Notes under the pieces: model-generated
Told to the model about the DNA's origin: nothing
The model's input: only the letters and a program-made list of their open reading frames with translations
The model's database searches: none
Part shown: positions 25,783 through 35,102 of the stretch, one piece after another
Numbering within the stretch: the first letter of the stretch is position 1
How the letters are laid out: each line of letters starts with the position of its first letter
Origin: Devriesea agamarum
Lineage (GTDB): Bacteria > Actinomycetota > Actinomycetes > Actinomycetales > Dermabacteraceae
Reading direction: 5' to 3'
DNA: 64,000 bases
Assembly (NCBI RefSeq): GCF_900070355.1
Contig: NZ_LN849456.1
Coordinates: 496,001-560,000, forward strand
Position numbers and translations under genes: made by a program

Positions 25783-28485
25783 TCACCACTTCACCGTGAA
25801 GACCGGGGAATCCCAGGTCTCGTAGTGGGCAGGGTTGCGGGGATCGCCAAGTGCTTTGAGAATCTTCACCTGCATGATGTAGTTGCCGGACGGCACGCGG
25901 GTGCCACGCTGGCTGCCAGGAACGCGGAGCACGCCATCCCATCCGGTGACGGTCTGGTCCTTGCTGCGGCCGAGATCCTTGCCGTAGGCAGCGGATGCAT
26001 TGGTGGGGCCAACCCGCTTACCCTTGGTGCCGTCGCTCTTAGCCTCGTAGATGTCCATCCAAACTTCAGAGACTGGGTAGTCGAGACGGATCACGCTGTA
26101 CGGAACATCCGCACCCTTCATCGAATAGGTGCGCTTCTCACCCTTCTGGACGAGGGCAAGCTTGTTGTTAGGGCCGGCGAAGCCAAGAGCCGGGAGGCCG
26201 ATGCCTCCGTCAGTGAGAACCTTCACGGCCTGGTAGTCGCCGGATATACCCGCGAACGGAACCACGTATTCCTCTTTATCGGAGGTGGCGGTGAGCCAGC
26301 CACCGTGGATAACGCCGTTACGACCGAAGTTCTCGGTGATGGTGACCTGGACCGTCTTGCTGGAACCGGCTGGCACGCTCACCTTCTGCTCAGAGAACTT
26401 CACTCGGGCTTCAGCTTTGAGGAATTCTTGGTTAGCGGTAGGACCGCCGGTGGCCACCGCGAACTTCGCGCCGAGATTATAGGTGCGCTCGGTCTTGCCG
26501 CGGTTGGTGATCGTCAGCTTCTTAGTGACCGGTCCCCGCTCTCCCTCACCGAGAGAGATCTGCGGATCAGAGATGGACGTGGTCGAGGTGACCGCGTGTT
26601 CAACGTTTAGCAGACCAGCACCTTGGCGCTGAACCGGCTCAAACATTCCCTGATTGGGACGGCGAGACCAGGTCAGCGGAGTGGCATTGTTCTGCATCGC
26701 CGTACGAATCTGTTCCGGGGTCAGTTTCGGATTGGCCTGCAGCATCAAAGCGGCCGCACCAGCGACGTGCGGGGTTGCCATTGAGGTACCCGACATGGAG
26801 CCGTGTCCGCCCAGCTCCAGAGGAAGAGTAGACCAGATGCTCCCACCCGGTGCTGAAACGCTCGGGTTCAGTTCCAGGTCGGCGGACAGGCCGTACGAGG
26901 AGAACGCTGAGACGAGCCCGGCCGTGGGATTTGGCTCGATAATGGTGTCCTTTTCCCAGGTCGCGGTCACTGGCGCTTTAGCGTCAGCAATGGCTTTGTT
27001 GAGCAGGAGACCATCGGCTTGGGTGATTCCGATAACGGGAATGTTGATGCGGACCGAACCGGCGACATCTGCGTTGAGGGTTCCCTCGGTGTTGTTGTAG
27101 ATCACCACGCCGGCGTAGCCCTTTTGCTGGGCGGCAAGCGCCTTGTCGTGGAATCCGCATTCACCGCGCTTGACCAGCAGTGTCTGGCCCTTAGCGGTCG
27201 GGGCAGGGATCTTGTCCGCGGAGCATGCGAGCACCGGAGCACCGGACTCGCTCGCATCCGGGCCTGCGCTGACCAGGGTCATTTTCCCTGAGGTCGGAGG
27301 CTTCGGAGCATTTCCAGCCACGGCGTAGGCGATCTTTCGTCCGCCGGGGCCGGTGATGTACGAAGTGTGGTAATGGGTGTTATCCACTGAACCAACAGAA
27401 ATCACCTTGTGTGCGACGGCGGGTGCACCGGCGGAGAAACCACCGTAGAGACCGTCATTGCCTTCGGCGACCACGACAACGACGCCGGAGTCCACGAGAT
27501 CATTGGCTGCAACCGCGGTCGGGTAGGACGGCCAGGTCATGAAGGACGCGCCCAGAGACATGTTGATGACGTCCATGCCATCGGCGGCTGCACGGTCCAT
27601 CGCCTGCATGATGATGTCAGTCGACGAGGGTCCGTTGCATCCAAAGATGCGGTAGGCGCCGAACGTGACATCGGGTGCGACCCCGGTCACTTTACCCTTG
27701 GCTCCGACAATCCCCGCGACATGGGTTCCGTGACCTCCGCAGTCATCGGGGTAGGCATCGGGGACGGGAGTGGGGCTCCCGTGTTCACCGCTGGAGTCGT
27801 ACCTATCACCAACGAAGTCGTAGCCGACCTTCACCCGAGTATTCGGGAAATCGGCTTTTTGGTTATTAACCCCTGAACCACCAAGATCAGGGTTGTTGTA
27901 GTCGACCCCGGAGTCCACAATGCCTACTTTGATGCCCTTACCGGTCAGACCGAGCTTGTTCCGGGCTATATCAACACCGGTCATGGCATCAGCATGGACA
28001 TCTTTGGGTGTGGTGCCAGCGACTGGCTTGGGTTGATCAACTTGGTAGACCGGGAAAACGGCGCGTACGCCGGGGACACCTTTAAGCTTGGCGACGTCTT
28101 TTTCATCCATCTGCACAGCCATGCCGTTCCACGCATGGCTGTACTTCTTTTCCACGGTGAGGTCGACGCCAGCCTTCTTTGCAGCGGTCTCGACTGACTT
28201 TTTACTGGAGTCGGCAGCTTTTTCACTTCCACCGTGGACGGTGGGTGAACCGTCCACCTGGACCAGATAGCGACCGGGTACCTCGGGCTGGGTCACGGTG
28301 TGACGGCCAAGATCAGCCTGTTTGATGGGTCCTTGATCGGAGGTTGAATCGAGCGTGGAGGTGTTGTCCGCGCTGGCTGACGGAAGCCCGATTGAGGTGA
28401 TGAGGCCAGCGGCCAGCGCTGCCGAACAGAGGCTTGCGGCCACGGTGCGCATAGGGCGGGGATGGCTCTTGGGTCTAAACAACAT
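25783..28485 (-). CDS. Secreted subtilisin-like serine protease (S8) with PA domain
   Basis: A 900-residue exported protease. Order: signal peptide (about 1-39, ending ASA); I9-type inhibitory propeptide (about 70-150, GRYLVQVDG to VRAVFPVYQ); S8 catalytic domain with Asp191 (VGIVDSGVD), His252 (CGGHGTHVAG) and Ser568 (GTSMATPHVAG); a PA insert (about 400-510, YAGVVIYNNTEGT); and a C-terminal 280-residue beta-rich part with Fn3-like modules. This is the layout of lactocepin/C5a-peptidase-like proteases, but no LPXTG anchor is seen. Start ATG 28485 has GAGGAG 9 bases upstream; the frame is open 30 codons further. A terminator follows the gene. Confidence 0.94.
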   Translation of the reverse strand: MLFRPKSHPRPMRTVAASLCSAALAAGLITSIGLPSASADNTSTLDSTSDQGPIKQADLGRHTVTQPEVPGRYLVQVDGSPTVHGGSEKAADSSKKSVETAAKKAGVDLTVEKKYSHAWNGMAVQMDEKDVAKLKGVPGVRAVFPVYQVDQPKPVAGTTPKDVHADAMTGVDIARNKLGLTGKGIKVGIVDSGVDYNNPDLGGSGVNNQKADFPNTRVKVGYDFVGDRYDSSGEHGSPTPVPDAYPDDCGGHGTHVAGIVGAKGKVTGVAPDVTFGAYRIFGCNGPSSTDIIMQAMDRAAADGMDVINMSLGASFMTWPSYPTAVAANDLVDSGVVVVVAEGNDGLYGGFSAGAPAVAHKVISVGSVDNTHYHTSYITGPGGRKIAYAVAGNAPKPPTSGKMTLVSAGPDASESGAPVLACSADKIPAPTAKGQTLLVKRGECGFHDKALAAQQKGYAGVVIYNNTEGTLNADVAGSVRINIPVIGITQADGLLLNKAIADAKAPVTATWEKDTIIEPNPTAGLVSAFSSYGLSADLELNPSVSAPGGSIWSTLPLELGGHGSMSGTSMATPHVAGAAALMLQANPKLTPEQIRTAMQNNATPLTWSRRPNQGMFEPVQRQGAGLLNVEHAVTSTTSISDPQISLGEGERGPVTKKLTITNRGKTERTYNLGAKFAVATGGPTANQEFLKAEARVKFSEQKVSVPAGSSKTVQVTITENFGRNGVIHGGWLTATSDKEEYVVPFAGISGDYQAVKVLTDGGIGLPALGFAGPNNKLALVQKGEKRTYSMKGADVPYSVIRLDYPVSEVWMDIYEAKSDGTKGKRVGPTNASAAYGKDLGRSKDQTVTGWDGVLRVPGSQRGTRVPSGNYIMQVKILKALGDPRNPAHYETWDSPVFTVKW

Positions 28486-28494
28486 AGATAAAGA

Positions 28495-28506
28495 CTCCTC
28501 GAGGAG
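28495..28506 (-). promoter_or_regulatory. Palindrome overlapping the subtilase ribosome binding site
   Basis: CTCCTCGAGGAG is a 12-base perfect palindrome whose minus-strand half GAGGAG is the ribosome binding site of the subtilase gene. In mRNA the two halves cannot pair without a loop, but intermolecular pairing or protein binding is possible. Confidence 0.4.
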
Positions 28507-28608
28507 GGGAATTAGGGTGCGATTCGCACGCGAACCGTATCTCGAATTACAACACGAGATGCCAATCACAAGCACACCAGTTAGCGAACTACGTTATTAC
28601 AAATAGAT

Positions 28609-28629
28609 AACGAGTTAAATTGTCTCGTT
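28609..28629. promoter_or_regulatory. Inverted repeat between aroE and the subtilase gene
   Basis: AACGAG (28609-28614) and CTCGTT (28624-28629) flank a 9-base AT-rich centre. On the minus strand it lies just after the aroE stop and about 125 bases before the subtilase start. It may be an operator, or a weak aroE terminator; the TTTT run is on the plus-strand side. Confidence 0.4.
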
Positions 28630-28637
28630 TTTTGCCA

Positions 28638-29609
28638 CTAGGCTTGTCGCCGTTGAAGTTCTTGTGTTAAGGCGCATCGCATCGCATCAAGCGGGGCCTG
28701 AAGGATTCCCAGCATGGACTCAATCTGGCGAGCTGCTTGATGCAAAAGCATGTCGGCGCCGCCCGCCACCGGAATCCCCCGCTCCCCGAGTGCCGCCGCA
28801 ATCGGTGCGGGCCACGGATTGTAAAGACAATCCAAAGCCGCGATGGGTTGACGCTGGATATCGTCGGGCTGATTTGCTGCCAGCCACTCGGACACTACTC
28901 GAGCACCTTCGCGCGGGATCGTGGAGATCAAGACGTCGCAATCCAGGGCGCGTCCGATTGTCCACGGTGCAAGCTGTTCAGTCCATGCCTGTATCCCCCA
29001 TGATGTGCACAAGTCAGCAAGCTGGCGAGCAGCCACCACGTTTCTCGCGACCACTCGCAGATGTGTCACGCCAAGCTCCCAGCATGCCAAAGCAGCCGAG
29101 GTTGCCGTCGCACCTGAGCCGATAATGGTGGCGCACCGTTGCGAAAACTCGAATTCAGCAGGAGGTACCTGTAGAAGCCGCGCTTTATCGCTGTCAATCG
29201 TGTCGTGATTGTCCGGGAAAAGCATTGGCGATAGCGCGGCAACAATACCGAACACATCGTGGTTCTCACAGTGCCAGCCATCGCCGCGGCGAATCAACGT
29301 ATTGGCGATGCCGAGCGTATAGCTGACCTCATCGTGCGAATCTGCGAGAGCATACGCTTCTGCTTTCAGCGGCATCGTCACACTGAGCCCCCGCAGCGAC
29401 GTCGGGGCAGCTGCAAGATAGGCCGCAAGCTCACCCTGGTCGATGCGAGCCCGATCGTATCGGGCATCCTCAACCCCGAGGGCGCGGTATGCAGCGCGGT
29501 GTAGCACTGGAGACAGCGAATGCTCAATCGGCGACCCCACAACCAAAAAGTTTCGGGTGTGCTCTGGGACGCGCGCAGCGAAGGCAGTCATCTCCGTTCG
29601 ACAGGCCAT
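28638..29609 (-). CDS. aroE: Shikimate dehydrogenase
   Basis: A 323-residue enzyme that reduces 3-dehydroshikimate with NADPH in aromatic amino acid synthesis. The substrate-binding N-terminal motif VVGSPIEHSLSPVLHRAAYRALG, the catalytic lysine in GLSVTMPLKAEAY, the glycine-rich NADPH loop IIGSGATATSAALA and the GADMLLHQAARQ motif are all there. ATG 29609 is chosen because GAGAAGGGA lies about 9 bases upstream; the frame is open 16 more codons. It follows mltG by 99 bases, as in many actinobacterial ruvX-mltG-aroE runs. The NADP loop reads GSGATAT, slightly atypical. Confidence 0.94.
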   Translation of the reverse strand: MACRTEMTAFAARVPEHTRNFLVVGSPIEHSLSPVLHRAAYRALGVEDARYDRARIDQGELAAYLAAAPTSLRGLSVTMPLKAEAYALADSHDEVSYTLGIANTLIRRGDGWHCENHDVFGIVAALSPMLFPDNHDTIDSDKARLLQVPPAEFEFSQRCATIIGSGATATSAALACWELGVTHLRVVARNVVAARQLADLCTSWGIQAWTEQLAPWTIGRALDCDVLISTIPREGARVVSEWLAANQPDDIQRQPIAALDCLYNPWPAPIAAALGERGIPVAGGADMLLHQAARQIESMLGILQAPLDAMRCALTQELQRRQA

Positions 29610-29708
29610 ATGGCAATCCCTTCTCGCCGCGAGCCTCACATCTGAGCCGCCGGCCACCCGGTGCCAAAACCTACTGCCCTGGCACCGGGAACCTGCTGGC
29701 TTGAAAAC

Positions 29709-31610
29709 CTACCGCCGCTGCTTTGAATTAAACCATTGCTTCCACTGCTCAACGTATTGATCGTGCTCAGCTTTCGTGCTCGCAAACTTGGTTTCCCCGG
29801 TGTCGGTATTGACCGTCACCCAGTACAGCCAAGGCCCTGCCGGAGGATTGAGCGCAGCATCAATCGTTTGCTCACCCGGATTTGAAATCGGGCCGATTGG
29901 AAGCCCCGGTCGGTTGTAGGTGTTGTAAGGACTCTTACTGGCGCGTTCCGCAGGGGTCGTGCTGACCACCTTTTTCCCGGTAATGTACGCGACCGTTGAA
30001 TCCATCTGAAGATTCATAGGTCGTCCAGAAGCCTCACCTACACCCGCGAGGCGGTTATCAATCACCCGCACAACCTTGCCGTAGTCCTCAGGTGAACGCG
30101 CTTCCTTCTCGGCAATGGAAGCCAATGTGAGAACCCGGTGCCATTCAGACTGCGGAACCTTCTTCTCCGTCAACGTGTCTTTCGTCCGATTGACCATCAT
30201 CGTCAGGATGTCTTTAGCGGTGGCCTTATCGGGAAGGTCATATGTTGAGGGGAACAGGTAGCCTTCCGCGCTATTTGCCGGGTTGTCTGGGACGCCAATC
30301 GACTTATAGTCCTTAGCGGCGGCTTCAAACTCGGCTTCGGGAATGCCTGTCGCTTTGCTAAGACGCGGGAACATTTCCGTCATCCGCAAGCCTTCAGGGA
30401 TCGTGACCCTGTGGGCGACATTAGCCGGATCCAATAGGGCATCCAACGCCTCTCGGCTGCTCATATGCTGCTTCAGCTTGTAGGTGCCCGGCTGGATCTT
30501 CGCGGCTTCTGGGGTCGCAGTAAACAGCGTGACGAACGGCGCCGATGAGGCGATGACTTCCTGTTTCACAAGATTCTTCGCAATATCGGAGCCCGATTCC
30601 CCGCGCTTAATTTCAAAGCGAACCTCACCGGTACCCGGCCCCGGATAATCGGTAGGTTCATCGGAGATAGATATCGATCCCTTAAGTGCTTGGTACCCGT
30701 AGTACAGGCCAACACCGCCACCCAACAACACGATGATAACCAGCAGTGCCGGAAGGAATGAGCGCAGGCACCCGCTCTCCCGATGCTTCTCTTCGGTCCC
30801 AGAACCAAGCTGAAGAATCTCATGCTCATCGTGATGATCCGAATGCTCATCGTCAGCGATATCTATGCGATCAGGGGTCGCAGGTTCCTCTGAAATCGTG
30901 TGAGCGCTTACTTCTCTCGGCGCGGTTTCCGCATCGAGACTGTGGCGATGATCCGCCTGCGGATCAACGGGAGGAAAGACTGTTAATGTGTCCGGCTCTG
31001 GACTTGAGGGAGATGCCACTGCTGCTGAAGCTCGCTCGCTAGCCGTGGACCTGATCGCGGGATCAGGTGAAGCTGGCGATACTGGCGAGGCGTTGGCAGC
31101 GTTAGTCGGCGATGCAAGGCGGCTGGTGGTTCTTGGGAACACGCCCGGTGAGGAATCCGGAGACAGTGCGCTCTGTGGGACCGGTGTCAGGGCCAGGGTG
31201 GCGTCATCATCGTGATCGCGACGACCCGCTTCTGTGCGGGTGGGGGCAGAATCAGGTGTGGCAGGTGTGGGATCTGCTGGTTCTGCCGGGGTGGGCGTAA
31301 GTGCAACCTGGTCTACGCGCGCGGCATATGCGGCATCGACGCTCTCGTTTGTGGCAGCAGATCTTTGATGTGCGGGCGTCCCATCGTCATCGTGGGGCTG
31401 GATTCTCGCATTGCGTCTAGAGGACGGGCGCAATGGGACCTGTTGGTTCTCCTGCTGGTGAGGAGGATCAAGGTGCCCAAGTGAAAGCTCGGCAGAGTGA
31501 ACCGGACCAGTCCGTGCTGGACCATCAGCACGTCGCCGCCCGTGGCGACGAACACTGCGTCCAGGCTGCTGACGCGTGGGGTCCCCACCGTTTGATGCAA
31601 TGTCGTTCAT
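29709..31610 (-). CDS. mltG: Endolytic murein transglycosylase MltG with long cytoplasmic N terminus
   Basis: A 633-residue membrane-bound lytic transglycosylase that cleaves nascent glycan strands. Residues 1-280 are low-complexity, rich in Pro, Ala, Ser, Thr, Asp and His, and probably disordered. One transmembrane helix follows (about 284-306), then the LysM-like and YceG catalytic region. The catalytic glutamate lies in LTLASIAEKEARSPEDYG; NRPGLPIGPISNPGEQTIDAAL is also conserved. The enzyme faces the cell wall. The long cytoplasmic part may bind divisome or elongasome partners. It overlaps ruvX by 4 bases. Confidence 0.94.
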   Translation of the reverse strand: MNDIASNGGDPTRQQPGRSVRRHGRRRADGPARTGPVHSAELSLGHLDPPHQQENQQVPLRPSSRRNARIQPHDDDGTPAHQRSAATNESVDAAYAARVDQVALTPTPAEPADPTPATPDSAPTRTEAGRRDHDDDATLALTPVPQSALSPDSSPGVFPRTTSRLASPTNAANASPVSPASPDPAIRSTASERASAAVASPSSPEPDTLTVFPPVDPQADHRHSLDAETAPREVSAHTISEEPATPDRIDIADDEHSDHHDEHEILQLGSGTEEKHRESGCLRSFLPALLVIIVLLGGGVGLYYGYQALKGSISISDEPTDYPGPGTGEVRFEIKRGESGSDIAKNLVKQEVIASSAPFVTLFTATPEAAKIQPGTYKLKQHMSSREALDALLDPANVAHRVTIPEGLRMTEMFPRLSKATGIPEAEFEAAAKDYKSIGVPDNPANSAEGYLFPSTYDLPDKATAKDILTMMVNRTKDTLTEKKVPQSEWHRVLTLASIAEKEARSPEDYGKVVRVIDNRLAGVGEASGRPMNLQMDSTVAYITGKKVVSTTPAERASKSPYNTYNRPGLPIGPISNPGEQTIDAALNPPAGPWLYWVTVNTDTGETKFASTKAEHDQYVEQWKQWFNSKQRR

Positions 31611-32152
31611 CGTGTCGCACCTCCGGATTCACCGGCAGCGACAAATATTTCGCCCGGTGAGGTTCCCGTCGACCGTTCCTGGTCGAGGGCCTGTTGAAGA
31701 ATCATGACTGCGGCAACCTGGTCGACCACCTCTCGATGCCTCCGGCCCTTTCGACCGGACCGGTGCAACGCCTGATGAGCCGAGGTGGTGGTGAAGCGCT
31801 CATCAACCAGCCGGATCTCCGTGTGCAGACCGTGCTGAGTCAACTCGCGCGTCAGTTCCTCGCAAAAAACCTGCACTTTCTGCGCAGCAGGGCCGAGCCC
31901 CCCGTCCAGTCGGCGCGGTAGTCCGACCATGATGACACGGACGCTCTCCTCCGCAGCGCACGCTGCGATCTGGGCCGGTGCCTCAGCCCGAGCAAGCGTC
32001 TCCACCGGTGTGGCGAGCAGGCCGTCTGGATCGCTGCGGGCAAAACCCACCCGGACATCACCCACATCGACCCCGAGCCGGATATGGCGCGTTCTCGACG
32101 TTGCGGTGTGAGCATCCCAAGCGGTGGGATCCGCTGCCTCGCCGCCGGTCAT
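31607..32152 (-). CDS. ruvX: Putative Holliday junction resolvase YqgF/RuvX
   Basis: A 181-residue protein with RNase H fold. RLGVDVGDVRVGFARSDPDGLLATP holds the first acidic residue, VGLPRRLDGGLGPAAQKV the second block and VDERFTTTSAHQALHRSGRK the third. YqgF proteins act in 16S rRNA 5' processing and possibly on Holliday junctions. The first 24 residues and last 20 are extra relative to E. coli. It overlaps alaS upstream and mltG downstream by 4 bases each, so alaS-ruvX-mltG form one coupled unit. Confidence 0.93.
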   Translation of the reverse strand: MTGGEAADPTAWDAHTATSRTRHIRLGVDVGDVRVGFARSDPDGLLATPVETLARAEAPAQIAACAAEESVRVIMVGLPRRLDGGLGPAAQKVQVFCEELTRELTQHGLHTEIRLVDERFTTTSAHQALHRSGRKGRRHREVVDQVAAVMILQQALDQERSTGTSPGEIFVAAGESGGATR

Positions 32153-34836
32153 TGGCCCCCCGCCTGGAGGAGCGCACGCACTGACTTCAGCGCTTCGCCG
32201 CGGCGCTCGGGATCACCGCCACCGCCCTGGGCCATATCGTCCTTGCCGCCACCGCGTCCACCCATAGCCTGCGCCGCAGATTTCAGCACAACACCTGCTC
32301 GCCATGAGGCTTCACGCGCGGACGAGTTTGTTGCCACGACCAAGGCCGCTTTCCCGGCATCGCTTCCCACCACGGCAACGACACCCGGGGTATCGTCACC
32401 GAGTCGAGCCCGCAGATCCAAGGTGAGCGTTCGCAGATCGGCTGCTGCAATGCCGTCGCCCGCATCATAGGCAATCAGCCGGACCCCGTTAAGGTCTTCA
32501 ACGGACTGCGCAATCGAGGCAGCCTGAGCTTGGAGCTGAGCGCTGCGCAACGCCGCCAGTTCCTTCTCGGTCTCTTTAAGACGGGTCGTGAGCGCCTGGA
32601 TACGCTCAGGGAGATCATCGCTAGAGACCTTGAGCAGGTCCGCTAGTTGGGAGACCAGGGCATGTTCCTTTGCCTGGAACCGACGAGCGGTCAAACCCAC
32701 CAGCGCATCGACACGACGCACCCCCGATCCGATGGACGACTCGCCCAGCAGCTGAACAGTTCCCAAGTGACCGGTGCTGGCTACGTGGGTGCCACCGCAA
32801 AGCTCACGGGACCAGTCTCCACCGATGGAGACGACACGGACGATGTTGCCGTACTTTTCGCCAAACAGGGCCTGTGCGCCCAGTGCCCGTGCCTGGTCGA
32901 TAGGCATCTGCTGGTCTGTGATGTCGAGGTTTTGGACGAGCAGTGAATTCACTCGGCCCTCGACCTGCTCGAGAGAGCTCTTGGGAACTTGGGCTCCGTA
33001 CCGGAAGTCAAAGCGCATGCGTCCGGGCGAGTTCTCGCTACCGGCCTGAGTGGCTCCATCTCCCAGCTCCTCACGCAGAGCTTGATGCACCATATGGGTG
33101 GCCGTGTGGGCGCGGGCAATTGCGCCGCGACGCTCCACGTCGATGGTGGCTACGCCCGGTGCGCCAGGGGTCAAGGTTCCTTCAACCAAACGTCCGCGGT
33201 GCACGCTAAGGCCCTTCACCGGAGCCTGCACATCATCAACCTCAATTAAGGCGCCGTCCGCCAGGGAGATCCTCCCCTGGTCAGCAAGCTGGCCGCCCAT
33301 TTCGGCGTAGAACGGGGTGCGATCCAGCACGAGTTCCACGGCGGCTGGGGCCTCAACCCGGTCCACCAGGCGCCCATCCACGAGCACAGACTGGACCACC
33401 ACATCAGCACTGCTATCGGTGTAGCCAAGGAACGTCGTCGGTTGGCCGAGGTCACCCAGGATGCGGTTGTACACGGCGGTATCCGTGTGACCGGATTTCT
33501 TCGCCATCGCATCAGCCCGAGCCCGTTCCCGCTGCTGCGACATCGCGGTGCGGAATCCCTCCTCATCCACCGCGAGCCCGACTTCCTGGGCCATTTCCAA
33601 GGTCAGGTCGATGGGGAATCCGTAGGTGTCATGCAGTTTGAACGCATCCGAACCAGACAGCACAGTGCCACCGCCCTTGCGCACACTGCCGGAAACCTGG
33701 TCGAAAATTGCGGTGCCCGCGGTGAGAGTGCGGCGGAAGGCGTCTTCTTCGCTGTAGACCACGTCTTGAATCCGGTCGAACTCGTGTTCCAACACCGGAT
33801 ACGAGTCGGCCATCACACCCTTAGAGATCGGCAAAAGCTCCGGCATCGAAGGCTGGTCATACCCCAGCAGTCGCATGGAACGCACCGCGCGTCGGATCAA
33901 CCGACGCAAAACGTAGCCACGCCCCTCGTTGCTGGGACGAACCCCATCCCCTACCAGCATCAATGCGCTGCGCACATGATCAGCCACCACCCGCATGCGG
34001 ATATCGGTAAGCTCATCGCCCGCGTTGTAACGGTGCCCGGTCAACTGCTGCGCATGCTCGATGACGGGGAACACCTGATCCGTCTCGTACATGTTGTTTT
34101 TGCCCTGTAAAAGGAACGCAACTCGCTCAATCCCAAGACCCGTATCAATCGCTTTCTGCTCGAGTTCACCGAGCAGCGGATAGTTTTTACCGGATCCTTC
34201 ACCGCGCAGAAACTGGTCGAACACGAGATTCCAGATTTCCAGATAGCGGTCACCGCCGGGGTCAACAGTTCCACCCACAGCCTCCGGGCCGAACTCGGGG
34301 CCACGGTCGTAGTGCCATTCTGCGCAGCATCCGGCTGGGCCAGGCTGGCCGGTATCCCAGAAGTTCTCTTCTTTAGGCAGTTGGACAATATGTGCCGGGT
34401 CGAGGCCGATCACCTTCGTGAGGTGGTGGTAGGACTCCTGATCTTGGTCCCAGAGTGTCACCCACAAACGGTCGCCTTCCAGTCCGAAACCACCGGCATC
34501 ACGTGAGCCGGTGATCAGCTCCCACGCAAAGTCGATCGCCCCTTCTTTGAAGTAGTCACCGAAGGAGAAGTTCCCTGCCATTTGGAAAAACGTGCCGTGG
34601 CGGGTAGTTTTCCCGACATTTTCGATGTCGTTCGTGCGAATGCACTTTTGCACGCTTGCCATGCGGGGTGACGGTGCCTTTTCACGTCCCACGATGTAGG
34701 GAATGAACGGAACCATGCCCGCGATGGTGAAAAGGATCGACGGATCGGGTGAGACGAGCGAGACGCTCGGGGCGATCTCGTGCTGCCGAGCCGCAAAGTG
34801 ATCGAGGAACCTCGTGCGGACCTCAGAGCAGCGCAT
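32149..34836 (-). CDS. alaS: Alanyl-tRNA synthetase
   Basis: An 895-residue class II synthetase of normal length. N-terminal catalytic core: QKCIRTNDIENVG, TFFQMAGNFSFGDYFKEGAIDFAWEL, WNLVFDQFLR and DTGLGIERVAFLLQG. Editing domain: ARAHTATHMVHQALREELG with the HxxxH zinc histidines and SRELCGGTHVASTGHLG with the remaining ligands. The C-terminal oligomerisation/DHHA1 part ends GGRGGGKDDMAQGGG. It charges tRNA-Ala and clears Ser/Gly errors. ATG 34836 has AAAGGA about 7 bases upstream, just after a hairpin (34855-34875). Confidence 0.97.
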   Translation of the reverse strand: MRCSEVRTRFLDHFAARQHEIAPSVSLVSPDPSILFTIAGMVPFIPYIVGREKAPSPRMASVQKCIRTNDIENVGKTTRHGTFFQMAGNFSFGDYFKEGAIDFAWELITGSRDAGGFGLEGDRLWVTLWDQDQESYHHLTKVIGLDPAHIVQLPKEENFWDTGQPGPAGCCAEWHYDRGPEFGPEAVGGTVDPGGDRYLEIWNLVFDQFLRGEGSGKNYPLLGELEQKAIDTGLGIERVAFLLQGKNNMYETDQVFPVIEHAQQLTGHRYNAGDELTDIRMRVVADHVRSALMLVGDGVRPSNEGRGYVLRRLIRRAVRSMRLLGYDQPSMPELLPISKGVMADSYPVLEHEFDRIQDVVYSEEDAFRRTLTAGTAIFDQVSGSVRKGGGTVLSGSDAFKLHDTYGFPIDLTLEMAQEVGLAVDEEGFRTAMSQQRERARADAMAKKSGHTDTAVYNRILGDLGQPTTFLGYTDSSADVVVQSVLVDGRLVDRVEAPAAVELVLDRTPFYAEMGGQLADQGRISLADGALIEVDDVQAPVKGLSVHRGRLVEGTLTPGAPGVATIDVERRGAIARAHTATHMVHQALREELGDGATQAGSENSPGRMRFDFRYGAQVPKSSLEQVEGRVNSLLVQNLDITDQQMPIDQARALGAQALFGEKYGNIVRVVSIGGDWSRELCGGTHVASTGHLGTVQLLGESSIGSGVRRVDALVGLTARRFQAKEHALVSQLADLLKVSSDDLPERIQALTTRLKETEKELAALRSAQLQAQAASIAQSVEDLNGVRLIAYDAGDGIAAADLRTLTLDLRARLGDDTPGVVAVVGSDAGKAALVVATNSSAREASWRAGVVLKSAAQAMGGRGGGKDDMAQGGGGDPERRGEALKSVRALLQAGGQ

Positions 34837-34854
34837 AGGGGTGTCCTTTCCATC

Positions 34855-34875
34855 AGCGCACGGACTTCGTGCGCT
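34855..34875 (-). promoter_or_regulatory. Hairpin in the alaS leader
   Basis: AGCGCACG (34855-34862) pairs with CGTGCGCT (34868-34875) over a 5-base loop. It ends 18 bases before the alaS start codon. It could affect alaS translation or mRNA stability. It is not a recognisable T-box. Confidence 0.45.
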
Positions 34876-34996
34876 CGGTCGTGGGCTATGAGCAGTTGGT
34901 TATACACGGCTTCGCCGCAAGGCTTATGCCCGGGCGTGTGTTTGCGTGCTGCACCAAAAGCTCATCACATTGTCCAGGGAGATCGTGCCGACGCAA

Positions 34997-35034
34997 AGAC
35001 CCCGGCGGGGTACAAGGTACTCCTACCGGGGTCT
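34997..35034 (-). terminator. Terminator after rpsD
   Basis: On the minus strand AGACCCCGG (35034-35026) pairs with CCGGGGTCT (35005-34997), a 9-base stem, followed by TTGCGT. It lies about 70 bases beyond the rpsD stop. The rest of 34876-35102 shows no gene; it should hold the alaS promoter. Confidence 0.65.
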
Positions 35035-35102
35035 GCGCCAATGTGAGCCGAACCCGGAATCCTCGGATAAGACTCAAATACGGATGGTCTAAAGTGACCG
35101 AA

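Noticed and set aside
34837-35102. Possible T-box upstream of alaS
   Set aside because: No T-box sequence (AGGGTGGNACCGCG) or specifier stem could be found; only a small hairpin is present.
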